The notes under the pieces: model-generated
Seen by the model: the letters and a program-made list of their open reading frames with translations, nothing else
Databases searched by the model: none
What the model was told of the DNA's origin: nothing
Source of the DNA: Oceaniferula marina
GTDB lineage: Bacteria > Verrucomicrobiota > Verrucomicrobiia > Verrucomicrobiales > Akkermansiaceae
DNA length: 64,000 nucleotides
Direction of reading: 5' to 3'
NCBI RefSeq assembly: GCF_013391475.1
Contig: NZ_JACBAZ010000002.1
Coordinates: 248,001 to 312,000, forward strand
Translations under genes and position numbers: made by a program
Shown here: positions 1-8,373 of the stretch, in pieces
Layout of the letters: each line of letters opens with the position of its first letter
How positions within the stretch are numbered: position 1 is the stretch's first letter

Positions 1-2528
1 AAATGGCTGTTGGCATCCAGGGGGTCGGTGCCGAGTCGGACCTCATCGCCGTCCGGAATGTTGTCGCCATCCGAATTGTCGTTGTCCGGGTTGGTTTCCC
101 CCGGGTCTACCAGGCCGTTGAAGTTCGGGTCTTCGTTTGTATCGGGCAGGCCATCGTTGTCGCTGTCGACGGTAGGGTCATGGGGGATCGAGACCACGTT
201 GCCGCTGGGGGCGGTGGTGCTGGTCGTCGGGATCAGCGCGCCACGGTCACCCCAGCGCTCGGCGAGCCCCTGGGCGAGAGCGCGGGACATTTGCATCAGG
301 GTTTCGGGTTGGCTTCCGGCGAGGTTGTTGCTCTCAGTCGGGTCGGAGGCGAGATGGTAGAGTTGGTGACTGTTGTTTTGGAAGTTGTAGATCAGTTTCA
401 TGTCACCCTGACGGATCCACGAGAAAAAGTCGCTGCGGTGGTTGTGGGGGTAGTGGATGACGATCTCTTGGGGGCGGTGGGTGCCGGGTGTGGCGGAGAA
501 ATAGGGAACCAGGCTGTGGCTGTCCTCGCCAAAGTCATTGGCTGACGGGAGCCCGGCGGCATTGAGGAAGGTGGCGGGCAGGTCCCAGGAGGTCACGATA
601 TCGGTTTCGATGCTGTTGGCCGGGATCGGGATGGCTTGTTGGAAGCGGTTGGTGGCATCGGTTAGTGCCCAGCAGGCAATCATCGGAACCCGGCTGCCGC
701 CTTCCCATTTGGAACCTTTTTTTCCCCGCATGGGAAAGTCACTGAAACTTCCAGATGGCAGGCCGTCGACGGTGACTGCCGGGCTGTCGCTACCGTTGTC
801 TCCGAGAAAAACAATCAGGGTGTTTTTAGCAACATTCAGGTCGATGAGTTTCTGCCGGATTTCTCCCACCGCGATGTCCATGCCTTCGATCATCGTGGCA
901 AACTTGGTGTGATTGGATCCGGTGGAGCCGCTGTAGTCACCACTGGCATCCGGGTTGGTGGTGAACGGGGCATGCACGGCGTAGAAGGACATGTTCAGGA
1001 AAAAGGGTTGGCCGCGGCCGACGGCTTCATCCAGTGCCTTGTTGGCTTCGATGGTGAGGGCTTTGGTGAGAAACATCGAGCCGTCATAGGCTTCAAGGCC
1101 GGGCATGCCGCCGTAGCCTGCGGTTCCGATGTAACCGCTGTATGGGTGCCCCCAGCGACTGCCGCCGATGTTGACATCAAAGCCGAGATTCAGCGGGTCA
1201 GCTCCGGTGGTGCCGGATTGGCCAAAGTGCCCCTTACCAACGTGGATGGTGCGGTAGCCGCCTTGTTGCAGCAGTTTGGGTAGGGTGACATCGGTGTGAT
1301 CGAGCCCCTGGCTACGCCAGTTTGTCGGGGAACCGTTGCCTCCGCCGCCCACCCAGTCGGTGACGGCGTGGCGGGCGCTGTTTCTACCTGTCATCAAGCC
1401 GGTGCGGGTGGGACTACAGACCGACTGGGCGTAAGCATTGGTGAAACGCATCCCCTGGCTCGCGAGTGTCTCCATATTCGGGGTGATGTAGAAGTTGTTG
1501 AAGTTGTATTTTTTCGGGGCACCTTCGGCGTCAAGGTTGAAGGGGACGGAGGTGTCCTGGGGGCCCATGTCATCGACGAGGAAAAAGACGATGTTTGGTC
1601 GTGGCGGGCCAACGAAAATGCTTACGCTTTGTGTCACGGTTCCGTTGAGATTTTGTGCACTGATTGTGTAGGTTCCACTGGTGTTCACTGTTATGTCGGT
1701 GCTTCCGTCACCATTGGTTGAGAAGGGTAACAGACTGATGTTTCCTGGGTTAAGTGTGAGGTTGGTCGCGCCATCGGTGATCCAAGAGAATGTGACGCCG
1801 GAGCCCGGTGTTACGTAGGCTTTGCTTGAGCTAAAGGAGGTGATACTTGGTGTAGGGGGGAGCCCATTGTCACCCGAGAGTGTGATGCCGTCATAGATGG
1901 CATAGGCGCCGCCACTGGTCATGTCGCTTTGGTAGACTTCCACTGTGTAAGTTCCCGCTCCCAGAGTATGACCGCTCAGGTTGAAGGCAACGGAGTGATA
2001 GGCTGGAGCGGTTCCGTAGTCTTCGATGCTATTTGCCGTGATCGGGGTGATGAGATCTCCCCCTGAAATGGAGAGGTTGAGCTTGGATGAGTAACTCTGA
2101 TTTGAGTTTCCTGTATTGTTGGTATGGCCGGAGAGAACGGTGAGGGTGGCCAGATCCCAGGAATCCGTGAGGGTAAAGGTGAAACTGTAGCCACGCTTGG
2201 TAGTGGATCTGTCGGAATCAAGATTGTGATTGCGGCTAAGAAAAATATTGTTGGCGTTGGCGTAAGTAGCCGATCCATTCTGAAGTCGAGCAAAACCACC
2301 TGCAGTTCCGCTGTCGCCCGTACTAATAGCTGTTAGGTTGGATAGATTCCCGACCGATGCATGTTTGCTCCATGTTACTCCAAGTGTTGGAGCTCCCGAG
2401 GTATTGTCTGTGTTGCCCGCCATCACCGTGGCTCCAGTATTGCCATCGAAATCTGATGAAAAGATTGTGGTCTGAGCGTGGCCCTCGAGGGGAAGTAGAA
2501 GAGAAACGAAAAAGGCTAACAGTTTCAT
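1..2528 (-). CDS. Secreted S1-family sulfatase with N-terminal beta-sandwich domain (3' end outside window)
   Basis: The reading frame is open from ATG 2528 to the left edge (about 842 codons) and has no stop, so the C-terminus is missing. Residues 1-19 form a signal peptide ending in GHA-QT. Residues 20-210 closely match the upstream PEP-CTERM protein (2635-3399), including FSSDFDGNTGA and AGNTDNTSG. A short linker leads to the sulfatase domain near residue 311 (PNIVFFLVDDMG, metal-binding Asp pair). CSPTR at residues 371-375 is the S1 signature whose Cys is matured to formylglycine; GKGHFG and DNGSDS are further family motifs. The visible C-terminus has Asp-rich thrombospondin-type-3-like repeats (DSDNDGLPD, NSDGDNIPD). 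It should hydrolyse sulfate esters of extracellular glycans; the substrate is unknown. An intrinsic terminator lies only 35 nt before the start. Confidence 0.9.
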   Translation of the reverse strand, partial: MKLLAFFVSLLLPLEGHAQTTIFSSDFDGNTGATVMAGNTDNTSGAPTLGVTWSKHASVGNLSNLTAISTGDSGTAGGFARLQNGSATYANANNIFLSRNHNLDSDRSTTKRGYSFTFTLTDSWDLATLTVLSGHTNNTGNSNQSYSSKLNLSISGGDLITPITANSIEDYGTAPAYHSVAFNLSGHTLGAGTYTVEVYQSDMTSGGAYAIYDGITLSGDNGLPPTPSITSFSSSKAYVTPGSGVTFSWITDGATNLTLNPGNISLLPFSTNGDGSTDITVNTSGTYTISAQNLNGTVTQSVSIFVGPPRPNIVFFLVDDMGPQDTSVPFNLDAEGAPKKYNFNNFYITPNMETLASQGMRFTNAYAQSVCSPTRTGLMTGRNSARHAVTDWVGGGGNGSPTNWRSQGLDHTDVTLPKLLQQGGYRTIHVGKGHFGQSGTTGADPLNLGFDVNIGGSRWGHPYSGYIGTAGYGGMPGLEAYDGSMFLTKALTIEANKALDEAVGRGQPFFLNMSFYAVHAPFTTNPDASGDYSGSTGSNHTKFATMIEGMDIAVGEIRQKLIDLNVAKNTLIVFLGDNGSDSPAVTVDGLPSGSFSDFPMRGKKGSKWEGGSRVPMIACWALTDATNRFQQAIPIPANSIETDIVTSWDLPATFLNAAGLPSANDFGEDSHSLVPYFSATPGTHRPQEIVIHYPHNHRSDFFSWIRQGDMKLIYNFQNNSHQLYHLASDPTESNNLAGSQPETLMQMSRALAQGLAERWGDRGALIPTTSTTAPSGNVVSIPHDPTVDSDNDGLPDTNEDPNFNGLVDPGETNPDNDNSDGDNIPDGDEVRLGTDPLDANSH

Positions 2529-2563
2529 AAAAAATGATGGGAAATGGTGATAGGTTCGTTGTG

Positions 2564-2599
2564 AAAAAATCGCCCGGTAGACGAAGTCCACCGAGCGAT
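2564..2599 (-). terminator. Intrinsic terminator between PEP-CTERM gene and sulfatase gene
   Basis: On the minus strand a 10-bp stem (ATCGCTCGGT with ACCGGGCGAT, one G-T wobble), an 11-nt loop and a run of T residues follow the PEP-CTERM stop codon. It ends 35 nt before the sulfatase ATG, which leaves little room for a separate promoter. Partial read-through could therefore set the ratio of the two products (inference). Confidence 0.7.
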
Positions 2600-2634
2600 G
2601 TATAAGATGTGATAGCTCTCGCAAACGCCGGCAA

Positions 2635-3399
2635 TTACTTGCGACGACGTAAAATGAGTGAGATGCCACCGAGGCCGAAAAGGGCTGCCGAGGTCGGTTC
2701 GGGAACGGCGGTTGCTTCTAGTGTGACGCCGTTATAAATGGCATAAGAGCCACTGGCATTATTATTTTGAAAGACCTGAAGAGTATAAGTCCCAGCGCCA
2801 AGTGTAGTTCCAGTCAGGTCGAAGTTCACAGAATGATAGGCCGGAGCAACTGAGTAATCTTCTGTCGATATACCTGTTACCGCCGCGCCAAGCGTTCCTC
2901 CGGAGATAGAGAAATTAAGATCGGATGTGTAACTCTGATCTTGAGTGCCAGTGTTAGTCGTATGCCCCGAGAGAACATTTAGATTAGTAGCGGCCCATGA
3001 AGTATCAATCGTGAACGTCAAACTGTATCCATGATCAGCGGTGCCTTGGTTATGATTCCTACTTAGATAAATATTATTAGGCCCAGCATAAGTTGCTGTG
3101 CCACCTCCGAGTTGGGCAAATCCACCACCACCTGTAGCAATGGCCGTAAGACCAGAAATAGAGGTTACCGAGGAATCCTGAGTCCAGTCCGTGATCGTGA
3201 CGTTGGCACTACCACTGGTATTGTCGGTGTTTCCGGCAAAGACGTGAGCCCCGGTATTACCGTCAAAATCACTCGAAAAGAGTGTTGTCACGGCCGCATT
3301 GGCAAAGCCAGCACTCGCGATGAGGCTGGTTGTTAGTATGGTTTTTATCATATTCGTATTGGGTTGTATTTGGTTTTGGTTTCTTCTTTGTGTTTTCAT
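2635..3399 (-). CDS. PEP-CTERM protein, module 1
   Basis: Exported surface protein of 254 residues from ATG 3399, which overlaps the FecR stop codon as ATGA. The ATG at 3351 (MIKTILTTSLIASAGFANAA) gives a more typical signal peptide and may be the real start. The mature part is a Gly/Thr/Ser-rich beta-sandwich-like domain (SSDFDGNTGA, AGNTDNTSG, NNIYLSRNHNQG, GHTTNTGTQDQSY, YHSVNFDLTG). The C-terminus has the PEP-CTERM tripartite signal: PEPTSAAL, a hydrophobic GLGG segment and LILRRRK. Family knowledge says this signal is processed by an exosortase; none is encoded here. The same domain, without the sorting signal, is the N-terminus of the downstream sulfatase. Confidence 0.9.
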   Translation of the reverse strand: MKTQRRNQNQIQPNTNMIKTILTTSLIASAGFANAAVTTLFSSDFDGNTGAHVFAGNTDNTSGSANVTITDWTQDSSVTSISGLTAIATGGGGFAQLGGGTATYAGPNNIYLSRNHNQGTADHGYSLTFTIDTSWAATNLNVLSGHTTNTGTQDQSYTSDLNFSISGGTLGAAVTGISTEDYSVAPAYHSVNFDLTGTTLGAGTYTLQVFQNNNASGSYAIYNGVTLEATAVPEPTSAALFGLGGISLILRRRK

Positions 3400-4907
3400 G
3401 GTTTCAAAAGCTGCTTTACCTCTTTGGTGGTCATATGACCGTCAAAAATGTAAAGCTCGTCGATTTGACCACGGAAAAGATTTCGGTCTTTGGGGGCTAC
3501 GAAGAGATCGGAGCCGATCATAAGTGGAGATGATTTGAGATTGGTTGTTGAGGTTTGTATCGGACTATCGAGAGGGCTCTGTCCTTGTTTTTCATAGGAT
3601 GATTTTTGTTGGATTCCATTGATGTAAAGTTGAGCTTGGGGGAATCCGAAGTCATCGAGTAGGTCTGAGCTTGTCACTGTGATGTGTTGCCACTGATTTG
3701 TCGCTAGCGGAGATGTAGCCGTTAACCATATATTGCCCCAAGAAAGTCGAAGGCGGGGGGTGCCAGAGGTAGAGCTAGGAGCTAATGCGACTTTCCACTT
3801 TTTGTTTCCATGAGTGCGGTCACCCCAGCCAAGAATTCCCGGCGTTGCTCGGTAATCTTCATTGGCGGGTAGTTTTAACCAAAAGGAAACTGTCCGTGGA
3901 CGATTTTTAGAAAAACCAGGCCAATCCGTAATGAGATGCTGGTTTTTTCCGTCAAAAGAGAGTGATGTGCCTAAGCGACCATCTACAAACTTGGTGGGTG
4001 CCTCGGCAGAGGTTGAAATGTGAGGAACGTCCGGATGGGTTCCCGAGACTTGCATATCGCGGTCGAACGACCAATGAAGGTAGGGCAGGGTGTTGGGAAG
4101 TTTGCTTGGGAAGCTTGCGTCTTGCGTGGCGATGGCGTGGAGCCGTCCAACGGGATCGATTCTGCGGGCTTCCCCTTTGCCGAGGGTGGTACTTTCTTTG
4201 CGCAGGCGTTTGGCGGTGACCTGGACATGGCCTTTGAGGACGTGGACTTCGTCGTGTTGGTCGGGGTCTGCCTTGACACCGAACTCGGTGCCGAGGTCGA
4301 CGATGTGGAGGTCCGGAGTATCCACGGTGAATCCCTCGGCTCCTTGGGGCACCTGAAAGCGGGCAACGCCTCGACGCAGGTAAAGCTGCTCTTCGTCGTG
4401 TAATGTCAAGTCCGCCGGGCCGATGACGATGGATTGCACACCATTGGGAAATCGGAGTTGGGCACTCCCTTGTTTGATTTGCAGGCGAGACCCCGGAACC
4501 AGCCGTTGGCCCAGTGGTGCGTCGGCGGATTCATCGTGACTGATGGTGAACTGGGTGCCGGGCGAGGTCTGGAATGCCAGACTGGCGGGTTCCACCGGAT
4601 CGACAAAAAACAGCCGCATGGTGACCAGCGAGATAATCAGAAGGGCTGCCGCAGAGGCGAGGGCGATGCTGAGATTGCGCCGTTTCTGACGTTGGATGAT
4701 GCGATCGATGGGGATGATATTTTTTGCCAGCGGGTCAGGTGTCAGCGCCTGGAGCTCGATGATATTCTGCAGGTGGATGAAATCGCGGTAGAGGTCACGG
4801 GCCTCCGGGTTGTGGCGTAGTTCATGCTGCAGGGTCTCCAGTTTTTCCTCGGCGAGCGAACCGTCGAGAAAATCCTGGATCAGGTTTTCGAGTTCACGTG
4901 GTTTCAT
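3396..4907 (-). CDS. FecR-like membrane regulator with C-terminal LamG domain, module 1
   Basis: 503 residues from ATG 4907, chosen because it overlaps the sigma-factor stop as ATGA; an upstream in-frame start exists at 4937. Order: about 75 cytoplasmic residues (FLDGSLAEEKLETLQHEL, a pattern shared with the other two modules), one transmembrane helix near residues 79-101 ending MRLFFVDP, a FecR domain about 118-235 (PGSRLQIKQGSAQLRFPNG, DLGTEFGV, DEVHVLKGHVQV), and a LamG/concanavalin-like domain about 285-500 (LHWSFD, LSFDGKNQHL, VSFWLKLP, QIDELYIFDG). By analogy to FecR it should control the sigma factor encoded just before it, with the periplasmic LamG domain as a possible sensor or glycan/protein binder. 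The latter is inference. Confidence 0.88.
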   Translation of the reverse strand: MKPRELENLIQDFLDGSLAEEKLETLQHELRHNPEARDLYRDFIHLQNIIELQALTPDPLAKNIIPIDRIIQRQKRRNLSIALASAAALLIISLVTMRLFFVDPVEPASLAFQTSPGTQFTISHDESADAPLGQRLVPGSRLQIKQGSAQLRFPNGVQSIVIGPADLTLHDEEQLYLRRGVARFQVPQGAEGFTVDTPDLHIVDLGTEFGVKADPDQHDEVHVLKGHVQVTAKRLRKESTTLGKGEARRIDPVGRLHAIATQDASFPSKLPNTLPYLHWSFDRDMQVSGTHPDVPHISTSAEAPTKFVDGRLGTSLSFDGKNQHLITDWPGFSKNRPRTVSFWLKLPANEDYRATPGILGWGDRTHGNKKWKVALAPSSTSGTPRLRLSWGNIWLTATSPLATNQWQHITVTSSDLLDDFGFPQAQLYINGIQQKSSYEKQGQSPLDSPIQTSTTNLKSSPLMIGSDLFVAPKDRNLFRGQIDELYIFDGHMTTKEVKQLLKP

Positions 4908-5446
4908 GAGGTGGTATTGATTTGGTAGGAGACGCATTTGCGCAGGCTGTTGCGGATGCGGTGCAGGGTGACGCGTAGTGAGCCTGCCGGGCGGCCCAGA
5001 TTTTGAGCATATTGTTTCAGGCTGGTGTTTTTGGCGTAGCGCTGTTTGACGAGCTCGAGCTCTCCGGGGTTGAGTTTTTTCAAGCAGTGCTCAAGTGCCT
5101 GCATTCTGGATTCGGTGTCTTCAGCTGGAAGCTGGCAATAGGCGGCCAGGTCATCGTTGAGTTGCTCATCGAGACACAACATCGGTTGCTTCCGGAGCAT
5201 TTTCCGTCGATGGGTTTTGACCTCGAAGCGCGCAATGGCAAAGGCCCAGGCTGCGAAGTGGCTGCCGGGCTCGAAAGATTTTCGTTTTTCCCAGAGGACC
5301 AGATTGGTTTCCTGGAGCACGTCGGAAACTCCGTCCATCCCCGGCATGAGGGAAATGATATAGGCACGCAAGGACACCTGATGCTGGGTGATCAGCCCGA
5401 CAAATTCGCGTTGGAACTCAGGAGTATGTTCGTGGGTGGACGACAT
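4904..5446 (-). CDS. ECF RNA polymerase sigma factor, module 1
   Basis: 180 residues with the two regions of an extracytoplasmic-function sigma-70 factor. Region 2 is about residues 15-85 (LRAYIISLMPGMDGVSDVLQETNLVLWEK, FAAWAFAIARFEV) and region 4 about 112-172 (LKKLNPGELELVKQRYAKN, LKQYAQNLGRPAGSLRVTLHRIRNSL). The wording LQETNLVLWEK and SLRVTLHRIR fits the Rhodopirellula/Verrucomicrobium sigma family. It starts the four-gene minus-strand module and overlaps its FecR-like partner by four bases, so the two are probably translationally coupled. Its target promoters cannot be read from the sequence; autoregulation is likely by analogy. Confidence 0.93.
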   Translation of the reverse strand: MSSTHEHTPEFQREFVGLITQHQVSLRAYIISLMPGMDGVSDVLQETNLVLWEKRKSFEPGSHFAAWAFAIARFEVKTHRRKMLRKQPMLCLDEQLNDDLAAYCQLPAEDTESRMQALEHCLKKLNPGELELVKQRYAKNTSLKQYAQNLGRPAGSLRVTLHRIRNSLRKCVSYQINTTS

Positions 5447-5506
5447 TGCTTAACACTAGCATACGTCACATTACCCATCGGCGTTAACAAGAAGATGTTT
5501 TTTTAT

Positions 5507-5547
5507 ACCAATGAGGAAAATACTACCAGTTACTTTTCCTCATTGGT
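5507..5547. promoter_or_regulatory. Perfect 14-bp inverted repeat upstream of sigma factor 1
   Basis: ACCAATGAGGAAAA (5507-5520) and its exact complement (5534-5547) are separated by 13 nt. The repeat lies about 60-100 nt upstream of the sigma start codon. Neither strand has a T-run directly after the stem, so it does not look like a simple terminator. An operator or a 5'-leader hairpin is possible. Nothing similar is seen before sigma factors 2 and 3. Confidence 0.5.
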
Positions 5548-5584
5548 TATAGGCAGGTTCTTCCCCATTTTTCCGTTTCCTGCA

Positions 5585-5620
5585 CAAAAAACCCGGAGAA
5601 AGCAGGTCTTTCTCCGGGTT
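5585..5620 (-). terminator. Intrinsic terminator of module 2
   Basis: The stem AACCCGGAGAAAG / CTTTCTCCGGGTT has a 5-nt loop and is followed on the minus strand by six T. It lies 42 nt after the stop of the PEP-CTERM gene of module 2. The core is identical to the terminator at 8301-8335. Confidence 0.9.
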
Positions 5621-5662
5621 TGGTTTCCTGCTTATGCGCGAGGAAGATGAGTGGGTTGATGT

Positions 5663-6277
5663 TTATTTCCTGCGCCGCAAGATCAGGCTGAGACCTCCGA
5701 GGCCAAGGAGAGCCGCGGAGCTGGGCTCGGGGACTGCCTGCAAGGTCAGTTCATCGAAGCGGACAGCTGCGTAGTTATTGGATTTTTCATCGTAATTCAG
5801 ATGGACCTCCCACTGGGTGGCATCGCCTTTTTCAATGGAAAGGTCAAAGGCTGTCCAATTATCGTTGCCAATGGTTGAACCGGAAAAGGTGAAGGATGTT
5901 TCCCGGTCACCAGCGGCGCCGCCGAGAGCCTTCAGTGTCACCGTGCCTACATCAGCTGGGCCGGAGTTGATGACGGCCCAGGCCCATCCCTTCAAGTTGA
6001 TGGTGGGTTCGGTGATTCCGGTCAGTGTGCCTCTTTGGTAGATATAGGCATCTCCTGTTCCCCGGACGAGAACTCCGCGGCTGTTGTAGCCGTAGGAGTT
6101 ATCAGCACGATACAGGTTGGTTCCTGTCCAATTGGCAGGGCGGTTAAGGTTGGCTTTGCCGGTGCCCGTATTCTGGAAGTCTCCATTGAGGAGAGGTAGA
6201 ACGGTCGCAGCAGAGGCACTTTGGCACAGAGCGGCGAGGCTTATGGTCAGTGCCGTGGTTAATATGGTTTTATTCAT
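5663..6277 (-). CDS. PEP-CTERM protein, module 2
   Basis: 204 residues: signal peptide (MNKTILTTALTISLAALC, cleavage near SASA-A), then a beta-sandwich-like region (LLNGDFQNTGTGKANLNRPANW, GWAWAVINSG, FTFSGSTIGNDNWTAFDLSI, VRFDELTLQ). The start resembles the 'NGDFE...P.GW' opening of many PEP-CTERM and discoidin-like domains. The C-terminus is PEPSSAAL, a Leu/Gly-rich segment and LILRRRK. The start codon lies inside the last codons of the upstream FecR-like gene (8-nt overlap), so the two are co-translated. Probably exported and anchored or released at the cell surface by an exosortase; molecular function unknown. Confidence 0.9.
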   Translation of the reverse strand: MNKTILTTALTISLAALCQSASAATVLPLLNGDFQNTGTGKANLNRPANWTGTNLYRADNSYGYNSRGVLVRGTGDAYIYQRGTLTGITEPTINLKGWAWAVINSGPADVGTVTLKALGGAAGDRETSFTFSGSTIGNDNWTAFDLSIEKGDATQWEVHLNYDEKSNNYAAVRFDELTLQAVPEPSSAALLGLGGLSLILRRRK

Positions 6278-7685
6278 GCGTTGTTTTGCTTGTTTTTTGT
6301 TGTGGGGGATTTTTGTTTTTTCCTTCAGAGGATGTTTTGGCCGGGCCGCTGCTTACGAGCACGCTGTCCAGCAGCAGGTCTGCGGCCTTGCCTCTTGAGC
6401 CTTCGTCATCGATGGTCAGTGTTGCAAGGCCAGAGGTTTTGGGGGTGAAAGAGAAGGATGCTGAGGCCCACAGTTGTTTGGGGGCTGGCATCAGACCGGT
6501 GCCGGAAGACTGGTCGCCGAGTGAGAAGGTCGCCTTGATCTGGTGGAGTGCATTGTGGCTGCCGGCGTATCGGAAATAGACCGTGTAGGTTCTGCCGGCA
6601 GATACTTCGATCTCCTGGGAGACGCTGTTGATGGGTCTGGCGTTTCCGCTGCCTATGGCGAGAAAGCTGTTGCCTTGGGCTGTGATTTCATGACCCTGGT
6701 GATCAAAATGGACGTCGGAGTGGTCATCTTGCCCCGTGGTATTGATGGCGCAGCCAGTGCCCTGATAATGACCTCTGACGACGGCGGCTCGGCCACGGAT
6801 TTTCCAGTTCAATTTGTAAGCGTTAAACTGGTCTTCGAAGACGACCATGGGTGTCGAGTCGTCGGGAAGGGCGACTCGGAAACGTTGATGTTTTACGGGG
6901 ATTTCCTTGAGCCTTCCCGCCGGATCTACCACCAGAGCCTCAGTGGAGGTAAGCAGCTTTTCTTGTTTGGCTGCACCGATGCTGGCAATCTGGACACGGC
7001 CTTCGAATACGTGCACTTCATCGAGGGCTTTCGGGGAACTCATGATACCAAATTCCGTGCCGAGGTCCGTGACGAGCATACTGCGAGTCTGGACTTGGAA
7101 GCCGGAAGCCTCAGGGGGAACATGAAACCATGCGGTGCCTTCGCTGAGTTTCAGCTTGTCCTCGTTGCTCAAGGTCAAGTCTGCGGGGGCTTCGATGATC
7201 GAGCGGACTCCGGAGGGGAAGCTCATTTCGACTACACCTCGCCGGAGTTGGAGCCGGGATCCTGGCAGCAGGGCTTGCTCATTGCTGAGTGTGGCATCGG
7301 ATGGGAGCTCATCGTGGGTCAGCGTGAAAAGTGTATCAGGTGCGGTGCGGAAAGTGAGAGGACGGATCTCCGGTTCCGGGACAAAAAACAGGCGCATCAG
7401 GACGGCACAAAGCAGAAGCACGGCGGCGGCAGCGAAGGTGGCGATGCGGACCGATCGGCGTTTTTGTTTGGCAAGAATACGTTCGATGGGGATGACATGC
7501 TGATGTGCTGATGGGGGGATGGACTGGGATCGGCCCAGATAAGTGTGGATCTGAGCCATTTCCACGTAGAGGATGGCGGCCTCCTTGTTGTGTTCAAGCT
7601 CTTGCTCCAGCGTGCTTAAATCATCAGCCTGGATGGAGCCATCGAGCAGGTGTTGGATGAGTTCGGTCAATTGGTGTTCGTTCAC
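6270..7685 (-). CDS. FecR-like membrane regulator with C-terminal jelly-roll domain, module 2
   Basis: 471 residues. A cytoplasmic N-terminus (LLDGSIQADDLSTLEQELEH) leads to a transmembrane helix at about residues 80-101 ending MRLFFVPEP. The FecR domain follows at about 115-235 (PGSRLQLRRGVVEMSFPSG, DLGTEFGI, DEVHVFEGRVQI). Unlike modules 1 and 3 the C-terminal half is not LamG-like but resembles a carbohydrate-binding jelly roll (FEDQFNAYKLNWKIRG, SVSQEIEVSAGRTYTVYFRYAG, LLLDSVLVSSG), with a polar Lys/Ser-rich tail. The ATG overlaps the sigma stop as ATGA. Predicted partner of the sigma factor at 7682-8221. Confidence 0.87.
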   Translation of the reverse strand: MNEHQLTELIQHLLDGSIQADDLSTLEQELEHNKEAAILYVEMAQIHTYLGRSQSIPPSAHQHVIPIERILAKQKRRSVRIATFAAAAVLLLCAVLMRLFFVPEPEIRPLTFRTAPDTLFTLTHDELPSDATLSNEQALLPGSRLQLRRGVVEMSFPSGVRSIIEAPADLTLSNEDKLKLSEGTAWFHVPPEASGFQVQTRSMLVTDLGTEFGIMSSPKALDEVHVFEGRVQIASIGAAKQEKLLTSTEALVVDPAGRLKEIPVKHQRFRVALPDDSTPMVVFEDQFNAYKLNWKIRGRAAVVRGHYQGTGCAINTTGQDDHSDVHFDHQGHEITAQGNSFLAIGSGNARPINSVSQEIEVSAGRTYTVYFRYAGSHNALHQIKATFSLGDQSSGTGLMPAPKQLWASASFSFTPKTSGLATLTIDDEGSRGKAADLLLDSVLVSSGPAKTSSEGKNKNPPQQKTSKTTHE

Positions 7686-8221
7686 GGGCTAGCTCCTTCC
7701 GTGGTGAGTCGTTTGTTGACACATTTGCGGAGCTTGTCACGGACACGGAAGAGTTCGACTCTCAGGCCATTGGCAGAGCGGCCGGTGCGCTTGGCGTGCT
7801 GTTCCAAGTTGTCGCCCTTGTTGTATCTGGCGCGGATCAACTCCTGATCAGCTGGTTTGAGCGATTCTACGCAGCGATCGAGTGCCCGCTGACGCTGCAC
7901 CGTGCTCTGAGGTGTGTGTTCGTACCAGATGTCGCAGACGGCTTTGATGACTTTTTCGTTGAGCTTGGGTGAGAGGTTGCGACGGTTCGACTGAAACTGA
8001 GCTTTGGCTTTGTTCCGTGCGATGGCGAAGGCCCAGGCTTGAAAATCCGAGCCTGCCCGATAGCTATTCATCTTTTCCCATATCACCACATTGGTGTCCT
8101 GAAGCACATCCTCCACATCATCTGACCCTGGCATAAGGGATACGATGAAGGCGCGCAGAGCGTCCTGATGTTGAATCATCAGCTTGACAAACTCATGCAA
8201 TTCTTTTGGAGGTGATTCCAT
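7682..8221 (-). CDS. ECF RNA polymerase sigma factor, module 2
   Basis: 179 residues; sigma region 2 (LRAFIVSLMPGSDDVEDVLQDTNVVIWEK, FQAWAFAIARNKA) and region 4 (LKPADQELIRARYNKGDNLEQHAKRTGRSANGLRVELFRVRDKL). It aligns almost throughout with the sigma factors at 4904-5446 and 17440-17970, sharing the LRAFIVSLMPG start and the family pattern LQ-T-V-WEK. First gene of module 2, preceded by the terminator of the phosphodiester operon, so a promoter must lie within about 80 nt upstream. Confidence 0.93.
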   Translation of the reverse strand: MESPPKELHEFVKLMIQHQDALRAFIVSLMPGSDDVEDVLQDTNVVIWEKMNSYRAGSDFQAWAFAIARNKAKAQFQSNRRNLSPKLNEKVIKAVCDIWYEHTPQSTVQRQRALDRCVESLKPADQELIRARYNKGDNLEQHAKRTGRSANGLRVELFRVRDKLRKCVNKRLTTEGASP

Positions 8222-8300
8222 GCTTCCCTAGGATATCAATCTCCGATGCAATGTCTTAGCAGACAATTTCTTTTTTTTTAGGGATTCTTTTATGTGGGCA

Positions 8301-8335
8301 CAAAAAACCCGGAGAAAGCAGGTCTTTCTCCGGGT
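8301..8335 (-). terminator. Intrinsic terminator of the glycerophosphodiester operon
   Basis: The stem CCCGGAGAAAG / CTTTCTCCGGG is followed on the minus strand by six T, 38 nt beyond the phosphodiesterase stop. The hairpin and its loop are identical in sequence to the terminator at 5585-5620. Confidence 0.9.
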
Positions 8336-8373
8336 GAGCTTTGTTGTTGATGGTTCGATCGATATCGTGGGAG

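Noticed and set aside
3-1721. Several long plus-strand open frames (e.g. 3-545, 909-1283, 1296-1721)
   Set aside because: They are antisense to the sulfatase gene, whose frame is intact and carries the catalytic motifs.
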